From Symsagittifera roscoffensis (taxonomy: Eukaryota; Xenacoelomorpha; Acoela; Convolutidae), in NCBI RefSeq assembly GCF_963678635.1, contig NC_087069.1, positions 15,350,660-15,414,659 on the forward strand: a DNA stretch of 64,000 bases, given 5' to 3'. This document shows positions 31,101 to 43,800 of this stretch, in pieces. The position numbers and the translations under genes were made by a program. Within the stretch, counting starts at the first letter, position 1. Each line of letters begins with the position of its first letter. The notes beneath the pieces are model-generated. The model saw nothing but the letters and a program-made list of their open reading frames with translations. It searched no databases and was not told the origin of the DNA.

Positions 31101-33965
31101 GGGTCAACTCACTTTGGAGTTAACAACTGGGCGAGCGCTGTGTTCATCTCTCCCAGTTTGATATACGCAGGTAATTGGTCCGATCCTGCATCGGACTCGA
31201 CAGTAAAAATTTTATAAATAAAATGTACTTGAAAGATGGTTAGAGCTAGTTCACCGTGCTGAGTATTATGGCTCGTTTTTTTTCGTATTTTTTTGCAATA
31301 TTTTGCTTTAAAGTGATCGAACTGTCAACCAAGGTCATAAAATGATTCCTCATGCAGTCTCTAACGACAATTATGGTAGCTAGGGAAACATTAAAAACTT
31401 CCTTCAGTGAATTCATCAGTGTGCTTCAATAAGGGTCATTGAACGAGTGTACACATTTGTTTACTCGTGTTTTTCTCAATTTCTAGAGGAAAAACTTGAT
31501 CAAGCACAAATTTGATTTTTCGCGGGATTCTTTATAGTTCCGTTTCTTTTATAGTACAATTCAAATTCATTTGCGGAAAGGAATTCAAACTCTTGTTTCT
31601 GTATGCCAAAGTGAAATTGACGCGAAAATACGTGAATGATTTAAGGTTCGAAAAAGGATTTAAATGCTATGATTTTTCCAGCAGAATAAAAAAAATTTGC
31701 TATTCAACCCAATTTTGGTGAAAGTCTTTAGGCCATAAATATTACTTGAAAGGTTGACTTGGCTTAATTCGACTTTCTTTTACTGGTTTTGCCATCTCTT
31801 AATGTGTAGCTGGACGAAAATAGAATTTTGTTTGTACGCGTGGATCATAGGAAACAAACACATGGCATAGTTACTAGATATCGTTATTTTGACATTTTTA
31901 CATTGGCAATTAGCAAGCGTTATTAATTCGGAATATGTTTTTTTTTCAGGTTAGCACTTCTCTGATAGATTAAGTGTGATCATTTGATGGTTTGGCGTAT
32001 AATATTTCAAATTCGGTTTGTACGGTTGGCATGAAGTATTTGTATCGCAAGTGCTGTGAGCAAATGTTTGTATCGCAAGTGTTGTGCGGCTCTGTTTTGC
32101 CTATGTGATGTTTTAACACGAGTGAGCTCGCGAGCATAGTTATATCACAAAGTGAGCGTTTTTGAAATCCAATTTGCAAATAAAAAGGCTCATTTTGGTT
32201 GCACTACAGTTACCTAGTATTGGCAGCTTAATAGGACATGTTTTAAATTTAATCATCGGCAAGTGTATCGTTTCTGGAAGCGTCAGGGGCAAAGTTGTGT
32301 AGTGAAGTCGACTTGAATTTTTGGAGTCCGAGGACTAAGGTTGGATTCCCGTGGAGGATATTTAATTTTCACTTTTCTCTCTTTAAAGTTTTTAAATCTA
32401 CTTCTGGGCGTTTTTGTCGATTTTGTTTACGAAGTGCAGCTTCGCGTCTGTGTAAAACATTTATCAACAATCTTTTTTCTAATTTCTGTATCAAAAATTG
32501 AAACAAATTGTGTGCATTGCTCTTGAGATAACCATGGGTTTTGCAATCGGGTGCTGGATTTTTTTTCCCGTAAATAACTGCTCACAGAATAACTGAAGTT
32601 CTTGATAATATCCAAATCTGTTTTTTGCCAAAATAAATGTTTTGAGCATGTCTGTGTTTTAACCTCCCGTTCTAATAGATAATTGCTTTTTATACTGTAG
32701 TCTTGTAAGTCTGATTTTAGTATTGTTCACCCTAGTTGCCTCATTGCTTCGTTTGTTGAGCAAAAAAGTTTCCGATCTCCATCTTTTGCGAGAGGGAGTC
32801 TTTTGTTTTTTGAGTGATCAAATTTTTATGAAAGCAGTTTTTTCGACTCAACCAGTGTCTGCTCAAGAGCTGTCGGCCTTGTGACCGCTTTATAAGTTTT
32901 GTTCTGATGCTTATTTTATTTTAATTATTCACCTTGGCATGCTGTCTTTAAATTTTGGTACATCTAGTTGTGTCAACATTTAAGACTTTTCTCAACTTGG
33001 GCGGTTTTCATCGCATTTTCAGCCGGCTTCTTTCTCCAGCCATATTTGTGTTACATCGCAAGTGGTGGTAAGCTTGACGAAATTGTCAACAATGAATTAT
33101 CCAGATTAGCCGCAACGTCTGACAAAACAAAAAGTAATCTCCTTTTTTACTTTGCAGGTCATCCGACATACTCCGAGCGAGTTGTTATTGACGGCGAGCA
33201 ATGGTGCGTAATTGTCTGTGTTTTGTGTCGACCGGGATCGTTTGGATCTTACCCGAGCACGATTGTTAGCAATGACCCGGTTGACGGCGAACCCGTAGAC
33301 TCCGAATGGCGAATTAACGTGGACGGCGATAACCTTATTTGGAGAATGGAGCAAGGTTCGAATTTTCAACCCGTTATAGGTTTAACTTCGCAGATAACAT
33401 TAAATTCAGTCGTAAAAACCCATGCCAACCAATTCAGATTCACTCAATTTAAGCGTTTTTTTGTTTGACCAAGGCCTTGCAGGTAAATAGTAGGTAACCA
33501 TCTCTTTGTACTGACCACAATTTGTCCCAGTTTCTAAGCCTGCAGAGCTGATGTCTTTGCGTCTCAAATTTAATGGTACCGCTTAGCTTTATATTTTATG
33601 AAGTGTAATTTTTGCTCGATTGGCATAATTAATTTGAATTAAGCACCTCTTCAATATGTGAATTTGTGATAGGTACAATCTCAGCTTGGGAACATCGTAG
33701 TTTTCTATATTTCAGTGCTAGAACCAGATTTTGATTTGTAAAACTCAGTATGACTCTATTTGGGCGTGTAAAATTGCGTCCATTCCCGTGGAATTTATTT
33801 TTTGTACTGTAATGGAAAAATGTTCAAGGCTCTAAGAGTTCAAGTCTGATGGTGACTGGAGCTGTTCTCGTTGACATCAAATTCTTCGACTCAATTGGAA
33901 GCATCGGAGGTTTGACGTATCGCGAGGCTTCCCTGTTGGTTCACACTAACTACTCGCAAAAATGA
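28193..33965 (+). CDS. J-like / ankyrin / PARP-ART-like protein, paralogue 1
   Basis: Four exons: 28193-28592, 30589-31170, 33158-33355 and 33829-33965, giving 438 residues. Residues about 46-97 look like a J domain (INPYDNLNVRKGASIGECKT and on) with STPNRQ where HPD would stand. Residues about 102-210 hold two or three ankyrin repeats (STPLHAASYYGHDLVCMLL is the clearest). Residues about 262-415 resemble a PARP/ART fold: WHGT with His268, then LNSILKNGL, then AVFISPSLIYAGHPTYSE with Tyr326 and Tyr332, then VDSEWRI with Glu377, a possible H-Y-E triad. Ankyrin proteins with this tail are, from memory, common in ciliates and some other protists. ADP-ribosyl transfer is inference. Start could be either ATG of the ATGATG; an acceptor lies 31 bases upstream. 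An AATAAA lies about 268 bases after the stop. Confidence 0.8.
28705..29000 (+). repeat. Truncated hAT MITE copy
   Basis: It matches the internal and right part of the MITE at 20413-20836 (CCAATATATACTAA, TTTTGAGGGGG, CTCGAGAAA, TCCTAGATCCGC). It ends in TCCTAGATCCGCGTCTG, a mutated right terminus. The left terminus is missing. Confidence 0.7.
29787..30154 (+). repeat. Long inverted repeat (fold-back) in an intron
   Basis: The left arm (29787-29901) and the right arm (30043-30154) are near-perfect reverse complements over about 112 bases; for instance TGCCCTTTAAGCTCTTTGAA is matched in full by its complement in the right arm. The loop is about 141 bases and belongs to a dispersed repeat family. 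Transcribed within the intron, it would fold into one long hairpin. Confidence 0.9.
31171..33157 (+). other. Intron 2 of paralogue 1
   Basis: A 2-kb AT-rich intron, five times longer than the matching intron of paralogue 2. It contains palindromic repeat words at 32041-32108, 32429-32455 and 33053-33075 and a copy fragment of the dispersed repeat at about 31600-31720. No gene was seen. Confidence 0.65.
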
Positions 33966-35110
33966 AGTGTTTGCCTGTAGCGTTAGTTTGAAAGTGACGA
34001 GAAATTGTTGTATACAGTGCCGTTAAGTGCAATTTGAATACAGTGCAATTGTAACCTATTTCTATCTTCTGTCAAATAATCTGAATTATAATTGAATCTT
34101 TTATATGGGTCCTAGGAGCTGCATGTTAGAATACCTGGGATCTATAATTTGTAAATACTGCAATGAAATCTTGATTTTGTAAATTTTAGTGATTTTTCCT
34201 CGAGTGAATGAAATACGTTAAAACTCGTTTAAAATAAATGCAAATAATTACTAAAACATACGTGAACTTTCGTTCATATTTGACTTAAAACCAGCCCTAC
34301 AAAGGCTGCGTTGTGCTAAAATTGTGACTACTTCTTCTTGAAGTAAATATCTCCTTTTTCGGTGCTTTTTCAAAATTGAAATAATATCAACTGATAGGTG
34401 CTTACTACATTTTTATTTGAAAATTATATTTTTCGACGAATAGTTATAATAAGAATCTATATTTTCAAGGTTTTTATTTAAAATTTAACGTCCTTATACC
34501 GCAAATGAAGCGTTTGCTTGAAACTTTGAAAAGTGACCGGAAGTGATTGAATACATTGCTGTTAAGTGCAATTTGAATAGTGCAATTGGAACCTATTTAT
34601 ATCTTTTGTCAAATAATCTGAATTGTAATTGAACCTTTTATATAACCGTACGAACCTATTTCTTTCAATTGCAATTTCTTTCTGCAAACCTAATTTTCTT
34701 TTGTCGAATTATCCGAATTATAATTGAACATTTAATATAGCGGTACGATTTTCATTTAAGGATACGTGGGTTCTAGATTTCTAAATACTGCAATGATTTT
34801 GAATTTTAGTTATTCTGTCTTGAGCTATTAAAATCGTTATGATTCTTTTTAAATAAATATTTAAACATACTTGAATATTCGTTGTTATATGAGTTGAAAC
34901 CAGCCCATCAACGGAGGTCTTAATTAGTTGTCAACGGCGGTCAACATTAGCTAAATTTATTGTGAAGATTTCTTGAAATGAATATCTCCTTTTCTGGTGC
35001 TCTTTTTTGTAATTGAAATTATATCAACTGATAGGTGCTTACTAAAATTTTTCATATTTTTTGACAGAATTATACAAATAGAATTTATTTTTTGAAAACT
35101 TTCTTTCAGG
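33950..35110 (+). repeat. Tandem duplication of the gene's 3' end
   Basis: About 33950-34490 and 34495-35110 are diverged tandem copies. The second begins with CGCAAATGAAG, a remnant of the last codons of paralogue 1, and repeats GTTAAGTGCAATTTGAAT, TCAAATAATCTGAAT and AACTGATAGGTGCTTACTA in order. The same block follows paralogue 2 once (44834-45330). Confidence 0.75.
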
Positions 35111-36359
35111 CTGAAAGTCATATTTACACTGAACCCAGAATCAAGTTTTAATCGTTGGTTAACAACTTGATTACTAAATCTTTTCACTCATTTGGTCAAG
35201 GTGATTTCGTCAACATTAGATATAATTTGATTGTCTCCATGTAATTTTAGCATGTCCGGTGGTCTATCTCTTTGTTTTTCTCTATTTGATATAAAAGGCT
35301 TTAGCCTATGACTTACTGGTTAAGTCGAATGTTGATAGCGAAAAAAACTTCCGGAATTTTTGTGTGTGTACTTTTTAGGACCCTTCGGCAAAAATTTTCT
35401 CTTTTCAGAAAATTTTTCATTTTTTTTTCTTCAAAAACGACTCGACCAATTTTCAAAAAAGTAACATCAATGGGAAGCAGGCCCACTATTATATGTGCCT
35501 GCTTTATTCTATATTCTTTTTATACATCAATTTGCTTTCTACAGCTTTCCAAAAACAGCTTTCTACAGCTCTTTCTGAAAACAACTCAATCTGATATCAA
35601 GGGTTTAATCGAGGTTTTGTGAAGCCTTCTTGCATAAGTTGCTACGACTTAAAGTTTGTACAAAAAAATATGTCTCTGGGAAGTTTCCAAAATCACAAAA
35701 ACTTTCACTCATTTTTTAATAGACATCTAAGGTTTTAAGTGAAGCCCACTTTTTAAATTTCTTAAATTATTTGTTTCATCCGGCATCAGTACAACAAAAA
35801 TCAAAAATTATCAAACAGGTACATCCGGCTCAGCTGCGCCTCTTGTGTGTGTGCGTGTGTATGTGTTTGAGGAGTTGGAATTCAAGTTTCGAGTTTCAAA
35901 ATATTTGATAGCTCTAAATTTTTATGACATTTTTTTCTCGGGCAAACTGGTGTTTGCTCAACCAATGTTGGCTAAAATTTTGCTGCATAAGTTTTGTTTT
36001 GGTGCTAATTCAATTCTGGTAGTCGTTTTAATTGACACATTTTTCTTCAAAATGAACTTAAGCAAATCAAAGCCCGCGTGTGGAAAATAACAGTTTTTCG
36101 AGTTGTGGGCTTTCGTCTTTTCTATCTGCTAGCTTGTCATGTTTCTGTTTTATTGCGTAAATGTGGGTTTTTGCTGAGGGACCTTTCACATTTGTGTAAA
36201 TGTGACCTTTTGCAGCTGATAGCAGTCATTAAAAACTATGCCTAGCCAGTGATTGTCGCCAGTTAACTTGCTGCTGTTACTGTTGTTATAAAGTTTTCTC
36301 AGACTTTTACCCGGGGCTATCTATCCAGTCAACTGTCTACCTAACCATCTAACCAACCA
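35111..36359 (+). other. Intergenic DNA
   Basis: AT-rich DNA with a CAGCTGCGCCTC word related to the palindromic repeats (about 35826-35850) and a GTGTGT run after it. Open stretches at 35308-35622 and 35845-36090 lack any family resemblance. No gene was seen. Confidence 0.45.
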
Positions 36360-38600
36360 ATCATCCATCTATGTTCAAGCATAATAATTTTGCATGTTTA
36401 CCGAAAGAGTTTTTCATGTTTGAGCTATATCATATATTGCAATGCTTAAGAAAATTTTCACTTAGTTTTCCGCAAGGTCATTAATTTTCAGTATTTTTTT
36501 TTTGCGAGGCGAAATAAGTCTGTCTGTCTGTATACCTGCTTTGTTAATTAATTTGATTATGTCTGTCTACCCGTCTCCTAATTTTTAACTTTCATCTATC
36601 TATTATATATTTAAATACGGGCTTCACTATCTCGCCATGCTAAGGCTTTTTCAACGTATTATTTTTACATGTTTAACAAAAGAGTTTTTTTCATGCTCAT
36701 GCTATATCGTATATTACTATGATTAAGGTTTTTTTTCGATTTTCCAGTTTAAGTTCAGTGTTTAATTTATCAAGTTTGAAATTAACAACCTAATAGTGGG
36801 ATGTTGTCAGAGTTTTCCCAGCTTTTGCGTTTCTGGCCTCCATATATGAATTACCAAATCCTTGTAGTTTACGAGATAGGCAACTTTCGAGATTTTTCGA
36901 AAATTTCTAGAAAAACTAATTTTAAAATTTTCTCAATTTTTGAAATTCTCGTCCTTTAGTTAGGTGCTGTTAGGGTATTCTCAGGAGTTGCGAATCTGGC
37001 TCCAAATCTGACTTTCGAATCCTTGTAGTTTTCGAGATATGACGTTTTTTATGATATTTTAAAAAAATGTTCAAAATTTAGATTTTAAAAATTTCCAAAT
37101 GTTGAAGATCTCAATCGTGTTATTGGAATCTGTGAGGAAACTCTCAGGGAGTTGCGAATCTTGCCACTGAATATGGTTGCTCAATTATTTGTAGTTTTCG
37201 AGATATGACGTTTTATAGGATTTTCTCAAAATTTTTCAGAGAACTTAGCTATAAAAGTTTTCACAAAACTTGAAATTACCATCTATGTAGTGAGGCTTTG
37301 TCAGGGTACTCTCAGGTGTTGCGAATTTCGCCTCCAAATTTGACTGCTCTAAACCTTGCAGTTTTCCTGATATGATGTTTTTCGTGATTTTTTCAAAAAA
37401 TTTTCATGAAAATTAAATTAATTTTTTTTTCAAAGCTTTAAATTCCTAACCTGTAGTTGGGGGTAGTCAGAGTAATTTCAGTGGTTGTAATTTAGGACTA
37501 CAAATAAGAATGCCCAAATAATGTTAGTTTAAGAGATAAGACCTTTTTTGTGATTTTTTTTGGAAATTTTCAGAAAACTCAAATTACAAAATAATTCACT
37601 AAAGTGAAATTCCCAATCCTGTAGCTGTGTGCTGTCAGAGTAATTTCAAAGATTGCGATTATTGCCATCAAATAAGACTGCTGAAATCTTGGTAGTTTTC
37701 GAGATGTGAATTTTTTGCTGGTTCTCAAAAATACCTTTTTTTGGAAACTTAAGGTTACGTTTCTCAAAATTTGAATTTCTCAAAGTTGTAGTTGGGTACT
37801 AAAAGAGGACTCTCAAAAGTTGCACATCTTGCGTCCAAATGCGACTTCTCAATTTCTTGTAGTTTCCCAGATGTGACATTCTTTAGTTCATTTTAAATTT
37901 TCGAAGAACTTATAAAAAAACTTCACAAATTATTATGGTTCTTCAAAATTTGTATGAAGAACTTGAATAAAAAGCTTTGCAAAATTTGTAATTACGAACC
38001 TTGTAATTGGGTGCTTTCAGAGTACACTCAAAGAAGTCAGATCTTTTTTCCAAATATATGCGGTTTATTATGAGTACCGGAGGTGCGTTACACGGTAGTA
38101 CTCAATTAAAACCGTGATATATAACAATCTATCTATATTTATCTATAATATATTCGAAAGCATATGACACATATCTCGCCATGTTTAACGAAAAAAAATT
38201 TGCACTTCACGGTTTATCGTATTTTGCTATGCTTAAGAATTTTTTTAGATTTCCCTGTTTATGAATGCTAGTCCAATTGAAAGGTCCGGCTGTAAGGCTG
38301 AGGCTATAATGCCAGCATGAGAGGGAGAGGTTTGAGCTGTGTAGCGTAGTGTCCAGGAATTTTCGTACTTCTATTTATGTAATTGGCGTTTTTTTTGCGT
38401 TTATCTCACCAATTTTGAAATTAGTAGCCATATAATTGAGAGCTGTCAGCGTTGCACCATGGGTTGAAAAATTGGCCTCCAAATTTGACTATCTAAACTT
38501 TTTTAGTTTTCGGAATATGACGTTTTTCTATGATTGTTTGAAACATTTTCCTAAAAAAAAAACAGATTAGAATTCATAGTTTGCACAAATAAAGGTGGCT
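36360..38600 (+). repeat. Degenerate ~165-bp tandem array, locus 1
   Basis: A leader with TCTA-type microsatellite and TTCACTATCTCGCCATGC is followed from about 36765 by seven or eight drifted units of about 165 bp. Each unit has GTGCTGTCAGGGTACTCTCA-like, then TTGCGAATCTTGCCTCCAAA-like, then GTAGTTTTCGAGATATGACG. The last word recurs near 36865, 37026, 37190, 37358, 37525, 37690 and 37857. A further unit lies near 38430-38570. The same leader and units recur at 48410-49640. Confidence 0.8.
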
Positions 38601-40808
38601 AGGGGAAAGTCTACGGTATGTCACTTAGGGGGTGGGAGATTGTACGCTTGGTCTCAAGATTTTTTTGCTAACAGGTCGCGCACCAAGTTGCATATTGCAA
38701 TTTGTTTGACTTTGTGTTTGAAAAGTGAATTTTAGTTTTTAGTTTCACTGAGCGTGGGAAGGACATTTTTATAGGTCGTGTTGAAGTTTTTGGTAGAAAA
38801 TCTTGAACGATGTTTACGCTCAATGATATCTTTTAACAGTTCGACTCCATTGGTTTCTTTAAAGTTCATTTCAATTTTATCTGCTGAAAGAAAAACAAAT
38901 CACGCTTATGAATAGCGAAAGTTCAGGTGGCGTGAAAAACAAATCGTGGGGGAATATAGCTTCGAAAGTAAGTTATGAGTTTCAAAATTTCCAGTGGATC
39001 CAGTTTGACCCAGTTTTCAAAAAACATCCAGTCTCAAATTGATCTACTTAAATGAAAAAATATTGATCACGAAAGGTTCTTAGAAATTGAAAAGCTTTGT
39101 ACTTCTTTCTTTCGTAATTTGAAAGTTTCAAAAATCAGCACAACTGTTTCCTTTAGTTCACTGACACTCCAATTTGCAGTTGGCTATGTTTTGCAAAATA
39201 TAATTGTATTATTGTGATATTGTCGATCTACTTTATTTTAAAACAATTGTTACGACAACTTCACTGAAATTGACTGCCATTGTTCCTTCCTTTTTTGCCA
39301 TTTTTAAGTACTTCAAGCAAAGGAACTGATCGAATGTTTCCTTGTTTTAATTACGCGTTCAATCATACAAAAAACTAATTAGTCTGATGAGTTTGAAAGG
39401 TATTTTTTTCAATTTGTCTGAGTTAAAATTACTCTCGATTATTTAAATTTTTCGATTTAAACAGTCTATGAACTTTGTGAAGACTCTGATATAGCTCGTG
39501 AACTTTTTTGTCGTTTTCCCTGGAAAAGTCTGCAGATTTTTTCAGGCTCAAATTTAGTTTTTTTTTGAGTTTTCACTTTGGTTTTTAAGTTTCCAAATTG
39601 AAAGGAAGGCAATTTTCACTATTGAGCAAAAAGTGTAACGGTCAAGACAAACGTGATCGACTTCTAGTTTCGAAAGCGGTTTAATTTTCAGACTTCTCTG
39701 CGATATAAGTTATCTATTGAACCTGTTTTCTCACAATGGGTTATTCCTATCAAAAACTTTTCAATAATAATTTTTTTTGGTTTAAGTTTCTTAAATTGAA
39801 TTTTATTTTATTGAATTTTATGTAGGTTTGAAATCAATTCAGTATTTTGTGGTGCACTTGCCTTCAGTGACTCTTCTCCAACTATCTGTTGGTTATGTTG
39901 TTTGGAATTTGGAAGCGGATGTTTTAAAAACATTTTCTGCTTCCTTGTTCATTAACACTTCTCCGACTGTCTTGTAGCTGTTTTTTTTTGTTTTCTGTAG
40001 TTTTTCAATTTTCGTTTTTTTTTCATCAAATATGCGCCGTTTTTCACTAATGAATAAGAAGCGTAGCTTTGCCTCTGTCAATATAACTTCCGATGAACAT
40101 TACGATTAAATGCATAGATGATTTTTTTATGTTTGCAAAAGCATCTGTGCACAAGTTTTAGGTACTAATAGGAACTATTTTTTGTCATCAATTTTGGCCG
40201 ATCAACACACAAATTTATCTAAAAGCACCTTGGGCACCGATATAATTTTGAGAGCTGTGCGTCAAAAATTTACCCAAAACAGCATTTTCTTTTTGTGTTG
40301 CCTGCGGTGCTGATATTTTTGGCCAATTGGGTCTAATTGGCGTTTCAGGAGTGCTCAAAAACATTTTCGGACGTCCTTAAAAAAGTTTCAGCGTCATATT
40401 CGGCCAATATCGAAAGTTGTCCAAGTTTTTGTCGAAAGTTTTTCATTCTTATCTTAGTCAGTAGGATGCAGTGAATGGATCCTTGTCTTAACTGTTTTGA
40501 AATTTCTGTTTTAATTTTTTGCTAAAACTTGAAAAATATCTCATTCATCCCGTTTTTACAAATATTTTGTGTGCAGTCAATTTTGTATCAGTGTTTGTCC
40601 AGTTAATTTTTGTTCCGCGTGAATCTGGTAGATAATTTTGTTTCTCAAGTGCTAAGAAATTCGACATCGCCTTTGTATTTAATTGAAAGGGCTATGTTTT
40701 TTTTAGGATTTGTGCAGTTATAGAATATGTAAATCATTGTTGGATTTTCCTTGATTTATATATATTTTTTCAAATAAGCTTGATGTAAACTGAAATATTA
40801 TTTTACCG
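38601..40808 (+). other. Spacer before paralogue 2
   Basis: No gene was seen. It contains two copies of the dispersed repeat (about 38880-39210 and 39600-39910), one palindromic repeat word (40057-40080) and a decayed hAT MITE fragment (about 40195-40440). Confidence 0.5.
40195..40440 (+). repeat. Decayed hAT MITE fragment
   Basis: TTTGGCCGATCAA, TCTAAAAGCACC and the following inner blocks parallel the MITE at 20413-20836, with many changes. Both ends are lost. Confidence 0.5.
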
Positions 40809-43800
40809 ATGGCTTGTCGAGTCCGGCGACTGAAACCATATCGAGACGATGATCACGTGACCAACGAACAATATGGCGAAGAGAACACATATTGCTACCA
40901 AGCGAAAGGCGGTTCCTGGGTTTACATTCCTCAGTTCATCAACCCATACCATAATTTTCAATTGAGAAAAGGAGCAAGTATCGGTGAATGTAAAACCGCA
41001 TTTCGTGACCTGGTTTCAACTCCTAACCGCCAAAAACGCATGTTAGTTGCATACTCTTGGCACATGATAACGAACGAAGTGCTTTATTGCATTGGAGAAA
41101 GGACAGTTTGTGACGTGTTCGATTATGCAATTAGTGGTGACACAAAAAAATCTGAAAGCTGAACTGGCAGAATACCCAGGTGCACTAGAATGCACAGATA
41201 CTTCTGGTAAGAGCGCAAATAAGTTGTCTCATTCTTAGACTGAAATTTTTGGTAACTGCAAAACTTCTTCTGCGTTGAAACTTCTTAGGGTTGTCTTACA
41301 AAGTTTCGCAACACATAGGCTCTCAATCCTTTACTTTTTGTGTGTAACCGTTTGAAAAGTGCGGTTACGTCAATATCTGGTTATACGACTATGAGTGGTA
41401 CGATTTTTGCTCATTGATGATTAGGCATTTGTTTTCCAAATTTTTGTTTGAGGCGAAGCGTCTTAAGTGTACTAAAGTTTTTGAATTGATTTTATCCTCA
41501 TTTATGGCTAGACCTTTTTTCTCAAATTTTCTTTAAGGCAAAGCGCTTTGAATATTTTAAAATTAATGTTTTTGCTGAATGATGATGACTTGGCGATTGT
41601 TTTTCATACTAAGACAAGGCTCTGTCATTTTAATGAGATGAATATGTTGATCTTTTTTTCTCATTGATAATTAGGCGTTTTCCCCTAACGTCTGCTTAAG
41701 GCGAAGAGCTAATTGTGTATGAAATCTTTTGTTTTGATATTTTTGCTCATTGATGGCTTGGCGTTTGTTTCCCAAATTTTTGTTCAAGGCAAAGCACTAC
41801 TAACGTATCAAACTAAAAATATTGATATTTTTGCTCATTGATGGCTAGGAATTCGTTTTCCAAACTTGTTTAAATGATGCGGTGTTAATTTTTTTGTCCA
41901 TTCATGGCTAGGAACTCAAATTCTAAATTTTTGCAAAAGGCAAAGCGTTATTAATAAAATATACTTTATGTATCATTATGTTTGCTGACTGATAGCTATG
42001 CTTTTATTTTCAAACCTTTGTTAAGGCCAACCGCTATTAATTCCGAAATTATTTGCAGCATAATAAGTGTAGTCATCTGCAAACAATTTTCTAAACTTTT
42101 TGATTAGTTTAGCTCATTAATTTTTAAAGCTCATTAATTTTTTAAGTGAAAAAAGGGTCTTAAGTTTAAGGTTTCTCCATAAAGAGTTTATTTAATATCC
42201 ACAGACTTTTCGCATCTATTTCTTATGTGCGAAATTAAACTATTTCCTTGGTTCGTAAGTTTTTTTTGATTTAGAGACACGTTTTATAGCGTTTATTTAA
42301 AAGAGTTATTTTTAGATGTCCTGCGACTGATAACTTTTTTTTGGTGATTAATAATTTTGTTCGAAAGAGTTGCAACTAGAAGCGTGTAATGTTTTTAAAC
42401 TAACTTTGCTTATTAAATAAACGTTTCTTCAAAATAATTTCTAGGATCTTCGTTGCTGTACATCGCAGCCCGAAGTGGTTTTTACGACACATGCGAATTT
42501 CTACTAGATAAAGGAGCCAAACCCGGATTCACTTGTGGCTCCTCAGAGAGCACTCCTTTACATGCGGCCGCCTATTATGGCCACGATTTGGTTTGCATGC
42601 TGCTTATATCCAGAGGCGCCAAAGTTGCTGCCAAGAATAGATTTGGGAATACACCCGTTGACGAGGCCAAAACCGATGAACTTAAACAGAAGTTACTAGA
42701 ATTGAAGAAAGGCGATATAATTGCATCTTTGACTCAGTCCGTACAGAATGTGAACGCTGAAAATATAACTCATAGGGGAAAAACTGTCGCACGTATTCTG
42801 AGGCTTCAGAATATAGATATACCCAAGAACTGGCTGCCAGCATGGCATGGAACCAAATACAATTATTTGAATTCGATTCTGAAAAACGGATTGCAACCAT
42901 CGGGAGCGGTTGTAGATGGCACGGCAATCAGACCCCCAAAGGGTCATTACCAGCTGGGGTCAACTCACTTTGGAGTTAATAACTGGGCGAGCGCTGTGTT
43001 CATCTCTCCCAGTTTGATATACGCAGGTAAGTTGGTCGGATCTTGCCTCAGTCTTTGAGACTTGAAATTTATGAAATAACAGTTTGGCTTGTGTGTGCGT
43101 GTGCTTCACATAAAAACTTCCAGTTGCAGAACTTTATTGGCAATAATCATAGGGCATTTTTCGGCTCTTCGAGCGTAGTTACCGCTTGGTAAATTTGTGT
43201 CACTCAAATGCTAATTCAACGCTGGGAAATCTGTTTATCGGCATCTAAATTGAACAAAGTTGAGACGAACGCAGAGTTTTTGCTTGAATTTTACGCTTCG
43301 TTTCTGAATCATAAATTGATACAAACTAAATTCATAACTTTTGAAAGCATAAATAACGAGTTTTTCAGAATGGCTGCTATGTCTCAATTAAAACATTTAG
43401 TAGCCTGTTTTTTTTACCTTGCAGGCCATCCGACGTATTCTGAGCGAGTTGTTCTCGGCGGTACGCAATGGTGCATCATAGTCTGTGTTTTGTGTCGACC
43501 GGGTTCGTTTGGATCTTACCCGAGCACAATTGTCCGCGATGACCCTATTGACGGGGAACCCGAAGACTCGGAATGGCGAGTTGACATGGAAGGCGATGAT
43601 CTCATTTGGAGGATGGCGCAAGGTTTGAATTTACATCGTTGGGGTATAATCCATAAGTAAACAAAGATAGCCCATTTGGAGAAATAGCACATATTGTTCC
43701 GACAACAGTACTATTATTGAAGCAATTAAGAGTTAAGCAATCGAATTGAAAATGGCTAAAGTTACACTAAAACACATAAGAAGTGCGCTCTTACTCAAAT

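Noticed and set aside
32279-32360. tRNA-like look (AGGTTGGATTCCC)
   Set aside because: B-box-like word alone; A box and stems are not convincing.
41400-42060. CRISPR-like regular repeats
   Set aside because: Units are drifted, lack short identical repeats with unique spacers, and lie in a eukaryotic intron.
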